This document shows positions 1-8,412 of a stretch of 43,129 nt of DNA, in pieces; the stretch's first letter is position 1, and each line of letters begins with the position of its first letter. The stretch covers positions 1-43,129 of the forward strand of contig JAGFJK010000125.1 in assembly GCA_024102795.1 (NCBI GenBank). The letters run 5' to 3'. The position numbers were made by a program, and so were the translations under genes. The notes beneath the pieces are model-generated. The model saw only the letters and a program-made list of their open reading frames with translations, had not been told where the DNA came from and made no database searches. The stretch comes from Pirellulaceae bacterium. GTDB lineage: Bacteria; Planctomycetota; Planctomycetia; Pirellulales; Pirellulaceae.

Positions 1-2
1 CG

Positions 3-302
3 GGGCCCGAGTTGCCGCCGGTGCCGCCGCCGCCGGCTTCCTTCGAACAACTGGTCGTGACCCTGGCCACGCAAGCCTCGTACGCCCTGGCAGATGTCGG
101 CGGCAGCCCGGACGACGCGCAGCGGCAACTGGCCTGGGTCCGGTACTTCGTCGATACGCTCCACGTGCTCGAAGCCAAGACGCAAGGCCAGCTCGATGCG
201 GAGGAATCCCAACTGCTGGCCAGCGTGTTATATGAGCTGCGGATGGCCTGCGTCGAAACGCAGACGCGGTTGTCGTCCGCTCAGACCGGGCCCAGGCCCT
301 GA
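3..302 (+). CDS. DUF1844 domain protein, 5' end outside window
   Basis: The reading frame is open to the left edge, so the true start lies upstream and only the last ~100 residues are visible. After a proline-rich linker comes SFEQLVVTLATQASYALAD, then a helix with HVLEAKTQGQLDAEESQLL and LYELRMA. This is the pattern of the small DUF1844 family: a helical domain containing a 'KT.G.L..EE..LL...LYELRM' block. The molecular function of DUF1844 is not established. The gene ends 26 bases before the sigma factor ATG on the same strand, so the two may be co-transcribed. Family call is fairly sure; role unknown. Confidence 0.7.
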   Translation, partial: GPELPPVPPPPASFEQLVVTLATQASYALADVGGSPDDAQRQLAWVRYFVDTLHVLEAKTQGQLDAEESQLLASVLYELRMACVETQTRLSSAQTGPRP

Positions 303-328
303 ACGGGCCCTTGTTCGAGTCGACCGCC

Positions 329-922
329 ATGAGTGAAGGGTCCGTCACCGTCTGGCTCGACTCCCTGAAACGGGGAGACGATGAAGCGGCCCGGCAACTC
401 TGGAACCGCTACTTCGCCCGGCTTGTCGGCCTGGCCCGCTCCCGGCTGGCCGCCGCGCCGACGCGCCTGGCGGACGAAGAGGATGCGGCGCTGAGTGCCT
501 TCGACAGCTTCTGCCGCGGAGCGGAGCAAGGCCGGTTCCGGCAGTTGGAGGACCGCGACGATCTGTGGCAACTGCTGGTCGTGCTGACCGTCCGCAAGAT
601 TCTCGACCAGCGCAACTACGAGCGGCGGCAGAAACGGGCCGCGCGGCACGCCGACGGCGAGCTGGCCGCGGCCGAACTGACGCTGGAACAATGGGACCAG
701 GTGCTGGGCGGCGAACCGACGCCCGAAATGGCGGCGATCGTGGCCGAGGAATTCAGCCGTCTGATGGGCCGGCTCGAAGATGCCGAACTGCGTTCCATCG
801 CCTTGCTCAAAATGGAAGGCTACACCAACCAGGAAGTCGCCGAACAACTTGGCTGCGCCCGCCGCACCGTACAGCGCCGCCTGCAGTTGATCAAGACACT
901 GTGGGAACAGGAGCTCGCGTGA
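329..922 (+). CDS. ECF-type RNA polymerase sigma factor
   Basis: The 197-aa protein has a sigma region 2-like N-terminus (WLDSLKRGDDEAARQLWNRY, residues ~8-28) and a region 4 helix-turn-helix near the C-terminus (GYTNQEVAEQLGCARRTVQRR, ~165-185). It resembles the planctomycete-rich 'ECF-like HTH' sigma class (Pfam Sigma70_ECF). I chose the ATG at 329. An in-frame TTG at 311 exists, but the family usually begins close to the 'SVTxWLxxLKxGD' segment. The stop codon overlaps the GTG start of the kinase-like gene (GTGA), so translation is probably coupled. In planctomycetes such sigma factors are commonly paired with Ser/Thr kinases, suggesting that the neighbour controls this factor. That link is inferred from position. 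Confidence 0.9.
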   Translation: MSEGSVTVWLDSLKRGDDEAARQLWNRYFARLVGLARSRLAAAPTRLADEEDAALSAFDSFCRGAEQGRFRQLEDRDDLWQLLVVLTVRKILDQRNYERRQKRAARHADGELAAAELTLEQWDQVLGGEPTPEMAAIVAEEFSRLMGRLEDAELRSIALLKMEGYTNQEVAEQLGCARRTVQRRLQLIKTLWEQELA

Positions 923-3489
923 ACCCACCGGACGCCCAGCCCGGTCCCCAGTCGCGGGTCGAATCGTCGCGGCTGCCCGTCGAGCTGGAACGGAAAGTTG
1001 ACCACGTGTGCCGGCAATTCGAGGCCGCCTGGCGGTTGGGCCATCGGCCCAGCATCGAGGAGTACCTGGGCACGGCGCAAGGTCCCCTGCGGGCCAGCCT
1101 GCTGACCGAACTGCTGGCCCTGGAACTGGAGTTGCGGCAGTCCGAAGGCGAACGTCCCACGGTCTGGCAGTACAAGGTTCGCTTCGCCCAGCACCAATCC
1201 CTGGTGCAGCAGGTCTTTGCCGAAGCCACGGGCGCGCCAGGCGCCGCTGGTCGCCCGACGCTGGTTCGCCGCAACCCCAGCGAACTGGCCACTCGCCGAA
1301 CCGATTTTCCCGCCAGTCCGATCTGGCAATCGCCGTCCGCGGGCCGCTACCAGGTGGTTCGAAAACTGGGCGCCGACTGGTCCGGACAGGTGTTCTTGGC
1401 GCACGACCGGGAACTGGGCCGCGAAGTCGCCTTGAAAGTGTCCGCTGAACGGAATCTGGCTCCGGGCGAGACCGAACGATTTCAGCAGCGCCGGCAGGCC
1501 CTGCTGAGACTCGATCACCCCTACCTGCAGCCAGTCTACGACCTGGGGATCGAGCCGACCGGCCGCCTGTACACCGTGCTGCCACTGAACGCTCGTCCCA
1601 ACCTGGCACAGCGCATCGCGGCGAACTCGCCTGATCTGACGACGCGCTGCGGCTGGCTGGCCGGGCTGGCCGAAGCGTTGCATTACGCTCACCAGCAGGG
1701 CCTGGTCCACGCGGACCTGAGACCAGAGAACGTGTACTTCGACGAGGCGGAGCGACCCTGCCTGGCCAACTTTCCGCTGCTCATGGGCGAAGAGGAGTTG
1801 CGGAGGATGGAGTCGGCCGGAGTTGAGCTGGCGTTTCTCAGCCCGGAACAGGTGGCGGGCGAAGAGCACCGCGTGGATGCTCGCAGCGATGTCTATAGCC
1901 TGGGGGCATTGCTCTGCTGGCTGGCCCTGGGTCAGGTCCCGTTTCCGGCCCGCTCCCGCGCCGAATTGCAGCTTCAGCAGGCAGCCGGATTCGAGTCTCC
2001 GCGGCCGGGCGCCGCGGTCCAGTTGCCGGAAGACCTGCTGGCGGTGTGCCGCCGGGCCCTGGCTCGCCATCCCTCCCGCCGCTACTCCACGGCACAGGCC
2101 TTCGCGCACGCCCTGAACCAATCCCTGGGTGAGCCGGTGGATCGTCCGAGCGGCGACGGCATGCCGGATGAGATCGCCGGCTGGAAGCAGCTTGTCGAAG
2201 CGGGCCAGGGCGAACTGGCCAGCGACGTGTGCGTGCTGTACGGGCCGGCCGGTGGCGGCAAGTCATCGCTGCTGCGCGACCGCTTGCTGCCGCAACTGGC
2301 CCCGGACGTGCTGGCGGTCTTCACCGCCGCGTCCGCGCGGGATACCGAGCGGCACGTGCTGCAGAGCTTGCGGCGGGTCGTCCGCGATGCCCCGCCCGAA
2401 GCGGATCTGACCAACACGCTGGCCCTGATCCGCCGCCGCCAGATCCTCGCCCACAATCGGAAGCTGATCCTGGTGGTGGATCAGTTCGAGCGCCTGCTGC
2501 AGGGACCGCCCTGCCAGTGGCAACCGCTGTTGTACGCGGCCAGGCAAGCCGCGGCCGAGCGGTTGACGCTGCTGCTGGTGGTGGATGATGCCGCCTGGCC
2601 GAGCCTGACCAGGTTTCTCGAACTGGCGGACCTGCGCGTTGAGGAGGGGCGGAATTGCCGGGCGATTCGACCGCCCGACGAGCGCGAAGCGCTGCGGTTG
2701 CTGAGTACGGCCGCCAGCTCCGGTGGAGCGTCCCCGAAGGTGATCGAGAGTTGGGCAACCGATTCACCGGCATGGTTCGGCAAACTTCTTGGACCATCGC
2801 CGACCGGAGAACCCGCACACTGGGGGCGAATTTCCCTGGCAGCCACGCTGCTGTCCGACCCGTCCCGGCGCGACGTGGCGAAAGGCCAGGACCCGTGGCT
2901 GCCGGACGTGGAAACCTGCTACCTGGAGCATGTGCTGCGGACTGCCAGGACGCGATGCCCGTCAGCGTCCGAGTTCGACCTGCTGGCCATGCTGGAGCAG
3001 TTGCTGGCCGCTCGGACCACTGGCGCCGGCGGCTGCAGCCGGGACGAGCTGCTCCAGGTTTGCGAAGCTGGCAAGCAGGCAGCCAGCCAGTTGCTGGCGC
3101 TGCTGGTCGATCCGCTGGGGATCGTCCGGCAGAGTCCGGTTTTGGGGGAGGACACCAGCTCAGCCCCGATCCAATACGAGCTGGCGCACGGTTTTCTGGT
3201 CCCCAGCCTGCAAGCCTGGCTGGAGAAGCGCCGAGCGCGTGACAAGCGCTGGCGCGCTCGACAGACGTTAGCCTCGGCCGCCCGAGAGTGGCAGGCCACC
3301 GGTGATGACTCGTATCTGCCGGGGCTTTGGGAGTGGCTGCAGATTCGCCTGGGCGCCCCGTCCCGCACATGGAACCCGGCAGAACGCGACCTGATGCGCC
3401 GCGCGGACCGGCGCCATGGCCCGCGGGTGTTGCTGATCGGCGGACTCGTGACTTTGGCCGCGTTTGCCTGCGGCCTGCTGGCCCGATAG
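919..3489 (+). CDS. Pseudokinase fused to STAND-type P-loop ATPase with C-terminal membrane anchor
   Basis: This 856-aa protein starts at a GTG overlapping the sigma factor stop. Residues ~141-410 have a Ser/Thr kinase fold: the ATP-lysine in VALKV (K173) is present, as are a SPEQ motif and DARSDVYSLG. The catalytic loop reads HADLRPEN (264-271) instead of HRDxKxxN, with its Asp kept (D266). The DFG motif is replaced by ANF, so the Mg-binding Asp is Asn284. The Gly loop is LGADWSGQV. Loss of the DFG Asp argues for a pseudokinase. Residues ~442-450 are a Walker A (GPAGGGKSS), and ~515-526 a Walker B (LILVVDQFERLL) as in STAND-like ATPases. A single hydrophobic helix (~834-852) ends the protein, with no WD40 or TPR sensor after it. 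It is likely a membrane-anchored regulator of the coupled sigma factor (inference). Confidence 0.85.
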   Translation: MNPPDAQPGPQSRVESSRLPVELERKVDHVCRQFEAAWRLGHRPSIEEYLGTAQGPLRASLLTELLALELELRQSEGERPTVWQYKVRFAQHQSLVQQVFAEATGAPGAAGRPTLVRRNPSELATRRTDFPASPIWQSPSAGRYQVVRKLGADWSGQVFLAHDRELGREVALKVSAERNLAPGETERFQQRRQALLRLDHPYLQPVYDLGIEPTGRLYTVLPLNARPNLAQRIAANSPDLTTRCGWLAGLAEALHYAHQQGLVHADLRPENVYFDEAERPCLANFPLLMGEEELRRMESAGVELAFLSPEQVAGEEHRVDARSDVYSLGALLCWLALGQVPFPARSRAELQLQQAAGFESPRPGAAVQLPEDLLAVCRRALARHPSRRYSTAQAFAHALNQSLGEPVDRPSGDGMPDEIAGWKQLVEAGQGELASDVCVLYGPAGGGKSSLLRDRLLPQLAPDVLAVFTAASARDTERHVLQSLRRVVRDAPPEADLTNTLALIRRRQILAHNRKLILVVDQFERLLQGPPCQWQPLLYAARQAAAERLTLLLVVDDAAWPSLTRFLELADLRVEEGRNCRAIRPPDEREALRLLSTAASSGGASPKVIESWATDSPAWFGKLLGPSPTGEPAHWGRISLAATLLSDPSRRDVAKGQDPWLPDVETCYLEHVLRTARTRCPSASEFDLLAMLEQLLAARTTGAGGCSRDELLQVCEAGKQAASQLLALLVDPLGIVRQSPVLGEDTSSAPIQYELAHGFLVPSLQAWLEKRRARDKRWRARQTLASAAREWQATGDDSYLPGLWEWLQIRLGAPSRTWNPAERDLMRRADRRHGPRVLLIGGLVTLAAFACGLLAR

Positions 3490-3519
3490 TCGTTCGAGTG
3501 CCCGTCCCGATCCCTGGAA

Positions 3520-3652
3520 CAAGCACAAGCAGGTGCCCGGCAAAAGGGCCTCCGTGCCGAACGAGCCCTATCCGTGGTGACTTGCATCCCAAACGTAGTG
3601 ACACGGGTAGGGTACGCTACGAGCTGCTCTGCCGGACACCTGCTTGTGCTTG
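3520..3652. repeat. Nested inverted repeat between convergent genes
   Basis: The outer arms are 3520-3542 and 3630-3652. They read AAGCACAAGCAGGTG on the left and its complement CACCTGCTTGTGCTT on the right, with one mismatch in about 23 bases. Inner arms lie at 3566-3576 (CCCTATCCGTG) and 3602-3612 (CACGGGTAGGG), with one non-complementary position. The whole can fold as a long imperfect hairpin. It sits between the 3' ends of the kinase-like gene and mraZ, where it could act as a bidirectional terminator or be a degenerate miniature element. No U-tract is visible. Confidence 0.7.
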
Positions 3653-3672
3653 GCCACGGGGTAGGTGGCGGA

Positions 3673-4158
3673 TTATTGGGATAACTGATTGAACAGTCGG
3701 CCGAAATCCGGCATCTGCTCTTGTAAGTACCGCAGCCAGGCGGCGGGCTGCCACAACTCCACGCAAACCGCCGCTCCCACCACCATCAACTCGCCGCCCG
3801 TTTCGACGCCCAGAAACTCGCGAAATCCTTCGCCAATGACCAGACGCCCTCGGCCAGCCAGTTGCACGGTCGTATGACGGGTCGACAACAACCGGCCCAA
3901 ACGCTGGACCTCCTCCAAGCGTCCTTCGAGCCGCCCGGCCCGCATCTTGTTCTCGACCAATTCCACTCCCGCATCCAAGCGGCTCTGCCATTGCCTGGCA
4001 TTCCACAGACTCAACGCCCCCGGCCGTTCCTTGGCCAGGATGCAGTCCTGTCCGTCCTCGACCAGCGCGTCGACCAGCGGCGAGGGGATCGATACCCGAT
4101 ACCGCTCGTCCAACACGCGACGAAACTCTCCCAGCAGGAATTTCGCAGGCTGCGTCAT
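3673..4158 (-). CDS. mraZ: MraZ-type SpoVT-AbrB transcriptional regulator
   Basis: This 161-aa protein has the MraZ layout of two SpoVT-AbrB-like swapped-hairpin domains. The first contains GEFRRVLDERYRVSIP (residues ~10-25) and the second QLAGRGRLVIGEGFREFLGV (~98-117). Length is slightly above the usual ~145 aa. MraZ family members bind repeated DNA boxes and repress the dcw (division/cell wall) operon in other bacteria. Here no rsmH, ftsL or mur genes follow: uvrC is the next gene downstream on this strand's upstream side, and the kinase-like gene is convergent. Planctomycetes lack FtsZ and have a dispersed dcw cluster, so the target of this copy is unclear. The ATG at 4158 is used; a GGGAGGGAG tract lies some 20 bases upstream, further than an ideal ribosome site. 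Confidence 0.85.
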   Translation of the reverse strand: MTQPAKFLLGEFRRVLDERYRVSIPSPLVDALVEDGQDCILAKERPGALSLWNARQWQSRLDAGVELVENKMRAGRLEGRLEEVQRLGRLLSTRHTTVQLAGRGRLVIGEGFREFLGVETGGELMVVGAAVCVELWQPAAWLRYLQEQMPDFGRLFNQLSQ

Positions 4159-4426
4159 CGGGCGATCGCCACTGACCGGGTGCTCCCTCCCTGACGCTTC
4201 GGGCCACGAACCGGGTTACACTTCCAGGCCAATTCCGAGCGACTCGTCGAATTGGGCCGATTTCCCATCCAGGTGATTTGTCTTGGCACCATCCTGGGCC
4301 CAAAACCCACGAATGCCGAGTCTAGCAGCTTTTAATGGCCGATCAAGCCACGGCGTCGGAAAAACTTCAAACCCGATCACGAAGGCGGTGCAGCCGCCAA
4401 GTTCTCGGCCGATGGACTTTTACGCA

Positions 4427-4510
4427 CGTACGTAGCATGGGCTTCCAGCCCGTGACCTGATCCCACGCTTGACCGTACGTAGCATGGGCTTCCAGCCCGT
4501 GACCTGATCC
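4427..4510. repeat. Two perfect 37-bp direct repeats with GGGCTTCCAGCCC hairpin core
   Basis: Copies lie at 4427-4463 and 4474-4510 and are identical over 37 bases. Each contains GCATGGGCTTCCAGCCCGTG, whose core can form a five-base-pair hairpin (GGGCT/AGCCC). The same core recurs twice at 12513-12591. They occupy the 506-base gap between mraZ and uvrC. The rest of that gap (4159-4426 and 4511-4602) shows no gene I can support. Confidence 0.85.
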
Positions 4511-4602
4511 TGGGCATAACGGTGATTTCGCGATCACTCAAGCGCCGCCGATGTTCCACCAGGCGCGTTGTGCTCCGCCTGCGGCGCACAGCCCGTATTC
4601 CT

Positions 4603-4664
4603 CCCATCCTGCCGAATCGACCCCAGAGGTCAATTGCAGAGGTCAATTGTCAAGAGGTCAATTG
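4603..4664. repeat. Short repeats abutting the uvrC stop codon
   Basis: AGAGGTCAATTG occurs three times in a row at 4625-4636, 4638-4649 and 4653-4664, and the last copy directly touches the uvrC stop codon. The segment 4603-4636 (CCCATCCTGCCGAATCGACC and onward) reappears at 20989-21022 with 32 of 34 bases identical, again just downstream of a gene end. This is a dispersed intergenic repeat. Confidence 0.75.
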
Positions 4665-6122
4665 TCACTCGCCGAGCGTGGACTTCCTGCGCAGCAGATG
4701 GTGATAGTGCTGCGCGAAGCGGTGCGCTTCGTCGCGCACGTATTGCAGCAACCGCAAGGCGAAGGCGTTACGCTGCAGCCGCAGCGGCTCCGACTGCCCA
4801 GGTACGTACAGTTCCTCGTCCCGCTTGGCCAGCGAGACCAGCGTGGGAGGCGTGATGCCCTGCTGCTGGAACGCCGCCAGCGCCGCTCCGAGTTGTCCCT
4901 TGCCGCCGTCAATCAGTAACAAGTCGGGAAAGACTTCGCTTTCGTCGTGCAGCCGCTTGAAGCGCCGCGACACAACCTCATGGATGCTGCGAAAGTCGTC
5001 AACCCCGTCGACCGAGCGGATCTTGTAGCGGCGATAGCCTGGCTTGAACGGCAACCCATCGATGAACTGCACGAGGCTGGCCACCGTCTGGCCGCCGGCC
5101 AGGTGAGCGATATCGACGCCCTCGATGGTCCGCGGCAGGTCCTTGAGTTTGAGTAACTTGCGGAGACCGGCGAGCCCCTTCTTGGGGTCGATATAGAACA
5201 CCTCCGGCTGCGCGTGCGTGTCCAGTTCGCCCCGCTGATCCAGGGTCTCGAGCATCCGGATATCGTCCCGCAACCGGGCCGCTCGTTCGAACTCCAGCCG
5301 CTCGGAGGCCTCCAGCATGTCGCGCTTCATCTGGGCGATCAGCCGCTGCTTCTTGCCTTCCAGAAACATCTGCAGGCGCTTGATGTCGCGGCGATACTCC
5401 TCCTTGTTGATCCGCAAGTTGCACGGCGCCGTGCACTGGTTGATGTTGGCCAGCAGGCAGGGACGGAACCACCGCCAACGTTCGTCCTGCTCGTCGATGT
5501 CCAGCGAACAGGTGCGGAACTTGAAAATCTTCTGCAGCACCTGCACCGCCCCGCGCAGCGCGCCGGCGTTGGCGAACGGACCGTACAGCTTGACTCCCCG
5601 GTCGCGCGGCTCGCGAGTCACCTCCACGCGCGGGAAGTCCTCCCGCGTGGTGATCTGCAGGTAGGGAAACGTCTTGTCGTCCTTGAGTTCCTTGTTGTGC
5701 TTGGGCTGCACGTCCTTGACCAGCCGGGCCTCCATCAACAGGGCGTCCACCTCGCTGTCGCACTGGACGAAGTCGATGTCGCGGATCTCACCGACCCACT
5801 GCGTGCGCGGCTCCTCGGCGGCCGCCTTGAGAAAATAGCTGCCCGCCCGGCTGCGCAGGTTCTTGGCCTTGCCGACGTAAATCACCCGGCCCGCGGCATC
5901 CTTCATCAGATACACGCCCGGCGACATGGGAAAGGTCCGGACCTTGGCCGCGGCCCGCTCAAACGACGGCCGCTCGCTGGCCTCCGCCAGCGTGTCCCCC
6001 ACCGGCAGATCCGGGGGCTCCCCAGCGGGCACGTTCGGGGGCTCCCCTGTGGGCAGATCCGGCTCCGCCGGCCGGTCGTCCCGGTCCGGAAACTCCGCCG
6101 CAGCAACATCGTCCGTGGCCAT
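4665..6122 (-). CDS. uvrC: UvrC-type excinuclease subunit without C-terminal HhH region
   Basis: UvrC makes the two incisions of nucleotide excision repair after UvrAB loading. This 485-aa protein has the GIY-YIG domain (SPGVYLMKD and VIYVGKAKNLRSR, ~67-92), a UVR-like segment (ASERLEFERAARLRDDI) and the RNase H-like endonuclease domain. The residues matching the E. coli catalytic set are present: Asp in GVDIAH, Asp in VDGVDDF, Asp in LLIDGGKGQL and His in VRDEAHRFA. It stops at KSTLGE, where typical ~600-aa UvrC proteins continue into two helix-hairpin-helix motifs, so the HhH region is missing. The first ~60 residues are an unusual acidic/proline stretch with GEPP repeats. The ATG at 6122 is the only Met before the GIY-YIG domain and has AGGA upstream. 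Confidence 0.93.
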   Translation of the reverse strand: MATDDVAAAEFPDRDDRPAEPDLPTGEPPNVPAGEPPDLPVGDTLAEASERPSFERAAAKVRTFPMSPGVYLMKDAAGRVIYVGKAKNLRSRAGSYFLKAAAEEPRTQWVGEIRDIDFVQCDSEVDALLMEARLVKDVQPKHNKELKDDKTFPYLQITTREDFPRVEVTREPRDRGVKLYGPFANAGALRGAVQVLQKIFKFRTCSLDIDEQDERWRWFRPCLLANINQCTAPCNLRINKEEYRRDIKRLQMFLEGKKQRLIAQMKRDMLEASERLEFERAARLRDDIRMLETLDQRGELDTHAQPEVFYIDPKKGLAGLRKLLKLKDLPRTIEGVDIAHLAGGQTVASLVQFIDGLPFKPGYRRYKIRSVDGVDDFRSIHEVVSRRFKRLHDESEVFPDLLLIDGGKGQLGAALAAFQQQGITPPTLVSLAKRDEELYVPGQSEPLRLQRNAFALRLLQYVRDEAHRFAQHYHHLLRRKSTLGE

Positions 6123-6190
6123 GGTGCATGTCCTGTTGGCCGGAGCGCTGGCTGGAGAGAAACACAAACACTCCACCGCGACCGGCCGAG

Positions 6191-6511
6191 TCATCTGGCA
6201 GCATTCAATATGGCCAGAAACAGCGCGACTGTCAGCACGCCCAGCAGCAGTCCCGCGACGGCCGTGGCCTTCGGATGGCTGCGCCCCAACAGGCCCAGCA
6301 GTCCCAGCAGGCCGCCCAGCAACCCCAAGAACGCGAAGCTGCCCCCGATCACGAACAGGATCACGCCCACGTGTTGCAGCCAGCCCTGCTGTTTGCCCAC
6401 ACCGGCACACAAGCCCACGCTGAACACGAAAAAGCTGCCCATGATCCCCAGCACCAGGCTGGCCTTGCCCAGCGTGTTGGAGGGAGCCGGCATTGGATTC
6501 GAGGCTGGCAT
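6191..6511 (-). CDS. Small multi-pass membrane protein, unknown function
   Basis: This 106-aa protein begins after a strong AGGAGG ribosome site 10 bases upstream. After a Pro-rich N-terminus it has three to four hydrophobic stretches (~15-38, ~46-75, ~80-104) rich in Gly and Leu, including a GGLLGLLGLLG run. I do not recognise a named family; it resembles small DUF4190-like membrane proteins in composition only. It lies 14 bases after the phosphohexomutase stop and 68 bases before uvrC, all on the same strand, so the three are probably one transcript. Conservation of the start signal argues that it is a real gene. Function unknown. Confidence 0.65.
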   Translation of the reverse strand: MPASNPMPAPSNTLGKASLVLGIMGSFFVFSVGLCAGVGKQQGWLQHVGVILFVIGGSFAFLGLLGGLLGLLGLLGRSHPKATAVAGLLLGVLTVALFLAILNAAR

Positions 6512-6525
6512 CTCCGGCGAACCTC

Positions 6526-8364
6526 CTAAACCTCAATGCCGGCAAACTGCTTCAAGTCCCGCTCGAACCCATCCAGCCGAGCGTCCAGTTCCTGGCGACT
6601 CAATTCCAGGTCGGCCAGCAATTCGGCCGGTGTGAAGGTGAACATGTAGAACTTCACCTTCGGCTCGGTCCCCGATGGCCGCACCGCCACGTAGTTCCCC
6701 TCCTCGGCCAGCTCCAGGATCACCATGTTTCCCGGCGGCGCGCCCGGCATCGGCTCGGATGCTCCGTCCAGACGGCAGCGGGTCAACGCCTGGTAGTCCA
6801 GCACCTCGGCCACGTCGATTCCTCCCAGGGTGCGCGGAGGTTGCCGGCGGAAGCGGGCCATCAAGGCGTCCATCGCCTGCATCCCCTCAGAGCCCGGCAA
6901 GGGCAGGTTCAACAATCGTTCGGCATGGTATCCGTGTTGCCAGTACAGCGCCGCCAGCTTCTCGTGCAGCGACTTGCCTTGAGCCTTGACGCGGGCCGCC
7001 AGCTCCGCCATCAGCAGGCACGCCAACCCGCCGTCCTTGTCCCGCACGTACTGCCCGGTCAGGTATCCGTGCGACTCCTCGGCTCCGAACACGAACCGGT
7101 CCGGGCCCCGCTCGTCCATCACGCCTCCGATCCACTTGAAACCCACCTGCAGATCGCGGATCGTCCGGACCCGGTACGACGTGGCGATCCGCTCGATCAT
7201 CCGGCTGGTGACCAGCGTTTGCACCACGTAGTGTTCGTTGCTCCACCGCCCGCGGCCGCCCGGATGTTCCAGGACGAAGTCGGCCAGCAACGCCCCGATC
7301 TGATTGCCGGTCAGCGTGCTCCAAGGTCCCTCCGGGTCGAGCGTCAGGGGCGCGGCGCAGCCCATGCGGTCGCAATCCGGGTCCGTCGCCAGGATCAGTT
7401 CGGCCCCCGTTTGCCGAGCCCGCTGGATGATCTCGCTGAACACGTGCGGGTTTTCAGGATTGGATACATGCTCCGGCACGTTGGGAAAGTCCCCGTCGGG
7501 CTCAGCGTGTCGCGGATAGACCTCGACGTCGCCAAAGCCGTCGGCGGCCAGCAGCGGGCAAACCGACGCGGAACCGACGCCGTGCAGCGGCGAGTAGATG
7601 ATCTTCAAATCGCGGGGCCCTGGGATGGCCTGCGCCAGCACGGCGGCCTGGTAGGCCCGATCCACCTCCTCGCGGCACCGGATCACTCGCCCGTCCTCGA
7701 CCGCGTCCGCGAAGCTGGCCTCCCGCAGCTCGCCGACCCGCATCACGCGATCGATGATGCCCCGGTCGTGCGGCGGCAGCACCTGGCCGCCGCTGGACCA
7801 GTACACCTTGACCGCATTGTCGCTGGGGGGGTTGTGGCTGGCGGTGACCATGATGCCACAGGCGCACTGTTTGTATCGCACCAGAAACGACAGTTCGGGC
7901 GTGCTGCGGTGCTCGTCCAGAAAGTACACGCGAAAGCCGTGAGCGACCATGATCGCGGCGCACAGCTCGGCGAACTCCCGCGACATGTGCCGAGTGTCGT
8001 AGGCGATGCCGCAGGCCAGTTCCCCCGTCACCTCCAGCCGGCCAGCCTGCTGTTGCTCCAGCACATACTCGGCCAACCCCTGCGCGCTCTCACCAATCGT
8101 CCGCTCGTTGATCGCGTTCGAGCCGATCGGGTACATCCGCCCGCGGCGACCGCCCGTCCCGAACGGAATCACCGTCCAGAAGGCATCGTCCAGTTCTCGC
8201 CACATCCCTTGCCGAAGATGTTCGACGACTTGCGGCGCGAAACGCCGGTAGCGGGCCTCGGTCAGCCAGATGCGAATGTTGTCGACCGCGCCGGGCGACA
8301 ATCGGCCGGCGGTGGCGGCCCGCTCCAGATCGTCGAGCGCGGCCTGTTGTTCTGCTTGATTCAC
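6526..8364 (-). CDS. Alpha-D-phosphohexomutase (phosphoglucomutase/phosphomannomutase, long form)
   Basis: The enzyme interconverts 1- and 6-phosphorylated hexoses (or analogous pentoses) through a phosphoserine. At 612 aa it fits the longer PgcA/PGM2-like branch. Visible motifs are the phosphoserine loop TASHNPPSDNAVKVYW (Ser176), the metal loop DPDCDRMG (Asp328, 330, 332), the sugar-binding loop GAEESHGYL, and the C-terminal phosphate loop RPSGTEPKVKFY. All catalytic motifs are intact. It is divergent from a second, shorter phosphohexomutase with 208 bases between the starts, and heads a likely transcript with the small membrane gene and uvrC. Exact substrate (glucose, mannose or pentose phosphate) cannot be told from sequence alone. 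Confidence 0.92.
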   Translation of the reverse strand: MNQAEQQAALDDLERAATAGRLSPGAVDNIRIWLTEARYRRFAPQVVEHLRQGMWRELDDAFWTVIPFGTGGRRGRMYPIGSNAINERTIGESAQGLAEYVLEQQQAGRLEVTGELACGIAYDTRHMSREFAELCAAIMVAHGFRVYFLDEHRSTPELSFLVRYKQCACGIMVTASHNPPSDNAVKVYWSSGGQVLPPHDRGIIDRVMRVGELREASFADAVEDGRVIRCREEVDRAYQAAVLAQAIPGPRDLKIIYSPLHGVGSASVCPLLAADGFGDVEVYPRHAEPDGDFPNVPEHVSNPENPHVFSEIIQRARQTGAELILATDPDCDRMGCAAPLTLDPEGPWSTLTGNQIGALLADFVLEHPGGRGRWSNEHYVVQTLVTSRMIERIATSYRVRTIRDLQVGFKWIGGVMDERGPDRFVFGAEESHGYLTGQYVRDKDGGLACLLMAELAARVKAQGKSLHEKLAALYWQHGYHAERLLNLPLPGSEGMQAMDALMARFRRQPPRTLGGIDVAEVLDYQALTRCRLDGASEPMPGAPPGNMVILELAEEGNYVAVRPSGTEPKVKFYMFTFTPAELLADLELSRQELDARLDGFERDLKQFAGIEV

Positions 8365-8412
8365 AGCGATATCCCGTTAGATTTTCGGCTGACCGCGCCA
8401 CGTTGGAGTCGG

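Noticed and set aside
3490-3681. Frame stays open after the pseudokinase TAG, possibly a truncated sensor region
   Set aside because: The stretch coincides with the nested inverted repeat and shows no recognisable domain, so continued coding is not supported.
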